Source: Dehalococcoidia bacterium (GTDB lineage: Bacteria > Chloroflexota > Dehalococcoidia > GIF9 > UBA5629). From it: 9,007 bases of DNA. Location of the stretch: assembly GCA_041653995.1 (NCBI GenBank), contig JBAZEK010000017.1, forward strand, positions 1 to 9,007, written 5' to 3'. The stretch's first letter is position 1, and each line of letters opens with the position of its first letter. Position numbers and translations under genes: made by a program. Shown piece after piece: positions 7,195 to 9,007 of the stretch. Below the pieces are notes generated by a model, which was not told where the DNA came from, did no database searches, and saw only the letters and a list, made by a program, of their open reading frames with translations.

Positions 7195-7646
7195 TTTGTG
7201 CTGCGGCCGTATTTTGTAAATGTAGGAAAGCGGCTCGTAAAGACGTCGAAGATCTATTTTACGGATGTCGGAACGCTCTGTTATCTATCCGGACTCAAGG
7301 ATCCGGAGCATGCGGCTTCTGGACCCATGGGTGGCACCATATTTGAAACTGCCGTGGTCACAGAAATCTTCAAAACGATTATAAGCCGAGGCATAGAGCC
7401 CCAGATGTATTTCTGGAGGACATCGTCCGGCATGGAAGTGGACATTGTGGTCGAGTCCAACTACAGATTAGTCCCGATAGAGGTGAAGCTATCGTCTACT
7501 CCCCGACCTGCCATGGCTCAGAGCATCAAGGCATTCCGGGGAGATTTCGGGGACAAGGCGCTGGATGGATACGTGCTTCATGCAGAAGACATTCATCTTC
7601 CCCTGGGTTCGGGCGTGACCCCGCATTGCCCTTTACTGAGTTGTAG
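7195..7646 (+). pseudogene. C-terminal half of an AAA ATPase with DUF4143, frameshifted at the end
   Basis: The frame reads VLRPYFVNVGKRLVKTSKIY, FTDVGTLCYLSGLKDPEHAA, GGTIFETAVVTEIFKT, YFWRTSSGMEVDIVVE, VPIEVKLSSTPRPAM and ALDGYVLHAEDIHLPLG. This is the C-terminal DUF4143 region of the single-gene AAA+ ATPases, with the nuclease-like E-(V/D)-D-x-V and E-V-K pattern of the PD-(D/E)XK fold. The N-terminal ATPase half, with Walker motifs, is absent; the preceding bases belong to the dehydrogenase remnant. After GVT at 7615-7620 two extra cytosines seem to be present: skipping them restores ALPFTEL and a TAG at 7644-7646, the expected end for the family. Without the correction the frame runs to 7914 through antisense of uppP. 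Cellular role in this family is not settled. Confidence 0.78.
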
Positions 7647-7676
7647 CAAGGGTGAAGATCTGTTCCTTCACAGGAG

Positions 7677-7694
7677 TGTCCCTCTATCGGGACA
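7677..7694. terminator. Hairpin between convergent gene remnants
   Basis: Arms tgtccc (7677-7682) and gggaca (7689-7694) are perfect complements around tctatc. It lies in the 76 bases between the end of the DUF4143 remnant (plus) and the stop of the uppP remnant (minus), a usual place for a shared terminator. It lacks a T-run, so it might instead be part of a mobile-element end. Confidence 0.35.
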
Positions 7695-7722
7695 TCAATT
7701 GGGTCTACCACAGGGAATCCGG

Positions 7723-8118
7723 CTACAGGCTGGTGCCCAACGCAGCGGAAGCGGCAAGGAAGAACAAACCCAGAACGATCCGGTAATATCCGAAGTGCCT
7801 GAAGCCGTACCGCGAAACGAAGGCGATAAACGCTTTTACTGCAACCATGGCGGAGACGAAGGCGACCAGGCCGCCGCTTATGAGGAGCGTCCACTGCCCG
7901 TTGTTAAAATGTGAGGAGGTCTTCAGCAGATCATACCCCGTGGCGGCAGCACGCGAAACGCCCGGCACCATGGAGAAGCACTGGACAAAGCCGATCAGCA
8001 GCGCCCCTGCAAACGAGACATTGAAAAATTGAGTCGAGTAGACCGGTTTCTCCCAATATTTAGGTTGATATTTGTTTTCTCCGTTTGCCGCCTGGTTTCC
8101 CGGCGGTGCCACATTATC
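7723..8118 (-). pseudogene. uppP: Undecaprenyl-diphosphatase remnant with internal deletion
   Basis: UppP/BacA is the membrane enzyme that recycles undecaprenyl diphosphate for envelope synthesis. The minus frame reads YWEKPVYSTQFFNVSFAGAL, LIGFVQCFSMVPGVSRAAAT, GYDLLKTSSHF, WTLLISGGLVAFVSAMVAV, FVSRYGFRHFGYYRIVLGL, and ends in TAG at 7723. The PGxSRxxxT phosphatase motif is kept. The N-terminal half with the glutamate-rich active-site motif is gone: the frame is closed by a TGA at 8121-8119 next to the intron remnant. The stretch that should follow SRAAAT (a turn, then the R-x-A-x-E-F-S-F-L-L-A-x-P region) is also missing, with GYDLL joined directly to it. About 130 of the usual 260-290 residues remain, so it cannot be active. 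Confidence 0.75.
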
Positions 8119-8152
8119 TCAACCATACATCCGTTGGCTCCAGCCCCTCACA

Positions 8153-8185
8153 GAACCGGACTTGCGGATTTCCCGCATCCGGCTC
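8153..8185 (-). ncRNA. Group II intron domain V
   Basis: On the minus strand GAGCCGGA pairs fully with UCCGGUUC, followed by the two-base AG bulge and an upper stem UGCGG/CCGCA capped by GAAAU. This is the catalytic hairpin of group II introns, with AGC as the second to fourth bases. The loop is five bases rather than the usual GNRA tetraloop, so it may be slightly altered. It starts 11 bases after the stop of the maturase remnant, which is the expected position. The sequence after it (8152 down to about 8113) should hold domain VI and the 3' splice site, but I could not set the exact intron end. Confidence 0.8.
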
Positions 8186-8196
8186 TTCAAGCAGGT

Positions 8197-8591
8197 TCAC
8201 ACACCTGCGGCATAAATCCAAGTGTAACCCTTCACTATTCCGGGTCTTGGTAAGTGATAACGCTTGAGTCTCTCCTTGAATTCTTCCCAGTTGAAACTCT
8301 TCCGCTGACTTCGCCTGTTGAGCCACTTGGGGATAGCTCCAAACCAAACTGCTTCAACCGATCCGGCAACATTTCTCACATCTTCTGTGCATCTTTCCTG
8401 TTGGCGCATCCGATAACAAAATCATCAGCGTACCGGATCAGGTATATTCTGCCTGCCAGTTCTCTCTTTACCTTCCGCATGAGCCACTTATGATCCACAT
8501 GAGCAAAAGACCCTTTGATGTCCACATCTACCAGGTAGTTCGCTCCGCCTTTCATAATGCTCAACTCAAGCGTCTTGAGTGCGAGGACAAG
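8197..8591 (-). pseudogene. Group II intron reverse transcriptase/maturase relic with internal deletions
   Basis: The first part reads LALKTLELSIMKGGANYLVD, VDIKGSFAHVDHKWLMRK (finger-palm start) and then almost at once GRIYLIRYADDFVIGC, which holds the YADD catalytic motif. Much of the palm between the two is missing. That frame stops at 8376; an overlapping frame then gives AIPKWLNRRSQRKSFNWEEF, KERLKRYHLPRPGIV and a TGA at 8197, which is the maturase X-domain end. At least two deletions and one frame change separate it from a working enzyme. In intact elements this protein both splices and mobilises its intron. Its 5' end is replaced by the IS91-type transposase start. Confidence 0.82.
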
Positions 8592-8798
8592 CCTGACACG
8601 GGCAAAGCCGTTGTGCGGGTCGCCGCAGTCGAGATACCGATAGATCACCTGCTCGACATAGGGCCGCCAGAAACCGTATTGCCGGGGAAAATACTCCTCA
8701 TAGACCCGGACAAAGGTTTCAAAGTAGTCTTCCACGCAGCGGTAATAATCGGATAACTGGGGATTACGGGGGCGATAGACGGCGGCGGGAAGCGACAC
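8592..8798 (-). pseudogene. IS91-family transposase, N-terminal fragment
   Basis: A GTG start (8798-8796) behind an AAGGAGAGAG ribosome site opens MSLPAAVYRPRNPQLSDYYR, then VEDYFETFVRVYEEYF, RQYGFWRPYVEQVIYRYLDC and GDPHNGFARVR. This is the start of IS91-type transposases, just before their zinc-binding cysteines; only the first cysteine (YLDCG) is left. At about 8591 the frame runs directly into the group II intron reverse transcriptase without a stop, making a 140-codon chimeric frame that ends at 8376. The HUH-type catalytic region is absent. Confidence 0.75.
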
Positions 8799-8831
8799 GA
8801 TCTCTCTCCTTCGAGAATATCATGCCGCCAT

Positions 8832-8859
8832 AATGTAGAACGATCGTTCTGTTTGTCAA
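8832..8859 (-). promoter_or_regulatory. Sigma-70-like promoter with a palindromic operator in its spacer
   Basis: On the minus strand TTGACA (8859-8854) is followed after 16 bases by TACATT (8837-8832), a plausible -35/-10 pair. The perfect 14-bp palindrome AGAACGATCGTTCT (8850-8837) fills the spacer. Palindromes of this form are typical of TetR-family operators. The GTG of the IS91-type fragment is about 33 bases downstream, with a good ribosome site between. The regulator is not in the window. Confidence 0.6.
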
Positions 8860-9007
8860 GGAGAATCTGGCTCATTGACAGTTTTTTGGAAGGGGAGAAA
8901 TGCACGGTTAAACGCCTGCCGATTCAATAATGCTGGTTGTAGAATTGTGAAGTGGTTTACCGTGGCTTGTGAGAATAAAGATATTGAACTGACTCGATGA
9001 GTATGTT
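8860..9007. other. No gene recognised
   Basis: No reading frame of recognisable family and no clear repeat was found. A second TTGACA-like box, aattgaca-like in reverse (cattgaca at 8873-8880 on the plus strand), is present but lacks a matching -10 box. The last bases carry a possible plus-strand start (atgagtatg at 8996) that runs off the edge, too short to judge. Confidence 0.4.

Noticed and set aside
7647..7914. C-terminal extension of the DUF4143 protein
   Set aside because: It arises from the two-base insertion near 7621 and is antisense to the uppP remnant; the family ending is recovered in the other frame.

Overview
The window reads as a Gram-negative bacterial chromosome. It carries an outer-membrane beta-barrel secretion domain, a PhnD-type periplasmic binding protein and UppP. 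Acyl-CoA dehydrogenase remnants, the style of the transposase and an AAA/DUF4143 remnant suggest a syntrophic or sulfate-reducing Desulfobacterota relative. That placement is inference from protein flavour, not from a marker gene.

Layout. (1) Positions 1-4480, minus strand, hold one uninterrupted gene of at least 1,493 codons that runs off the left edge. It has a signal peptide, an inverse-autotransporter (intimin/invasin-type, type Ve) beta-barrel, and then a very long right-handed beta-helix passenger of about 20 repeats of roughly 47 residues. Its downstream part contains a recent 285/273-bp tandem duplication. (2) Positions 4481-4820 are a non-coding leader with a ribosome binding site, a perfect 17-bp tandem repeat, two hairpins and recurring TTAAGAT motifs. 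(3) Positions 4821-8800 form a gene graveyard. A transposase 5' fragment (plus) abuts a truncated phnE; frameshifted phnC and phnD follow (all minus, order phnD-phnC-phnE). Then come a scrambled acyl-CoA dehydrogenase remnant (plus), the C-terminal half of an AAA/DUF4143 ATPase with a frameshift at its last codons (plus), a UppP remnant missing its N-terminus and an internal segment (minus), and a group II intron 3' end with intact domain V (minus). The reverse-transcriptase relic of that intron is fused to the start of an IS91-type transposase. (4) Positions 8799-9007 hold a promoter with a 14-bp palindrome between its -35 and -10 boxes, then nothing recognisable.

How it fits together. The only gene that looks functional is the giant surface protein. 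The phn genes once formed an ABC importer for phosphonate or a related phosphorus compound, but all three are broken. The other fragments show no shared pathway; what they share is a mode of decay, with fragments butted together without spacers, internal deletions and small indels. The big repeat gene keeps its frame for about 4.5 kb in the same window. This argues that the indels elsewhere are biological decay rather than poor sequence quality, though an assembly chimera cannot be excluded from sequence alone.
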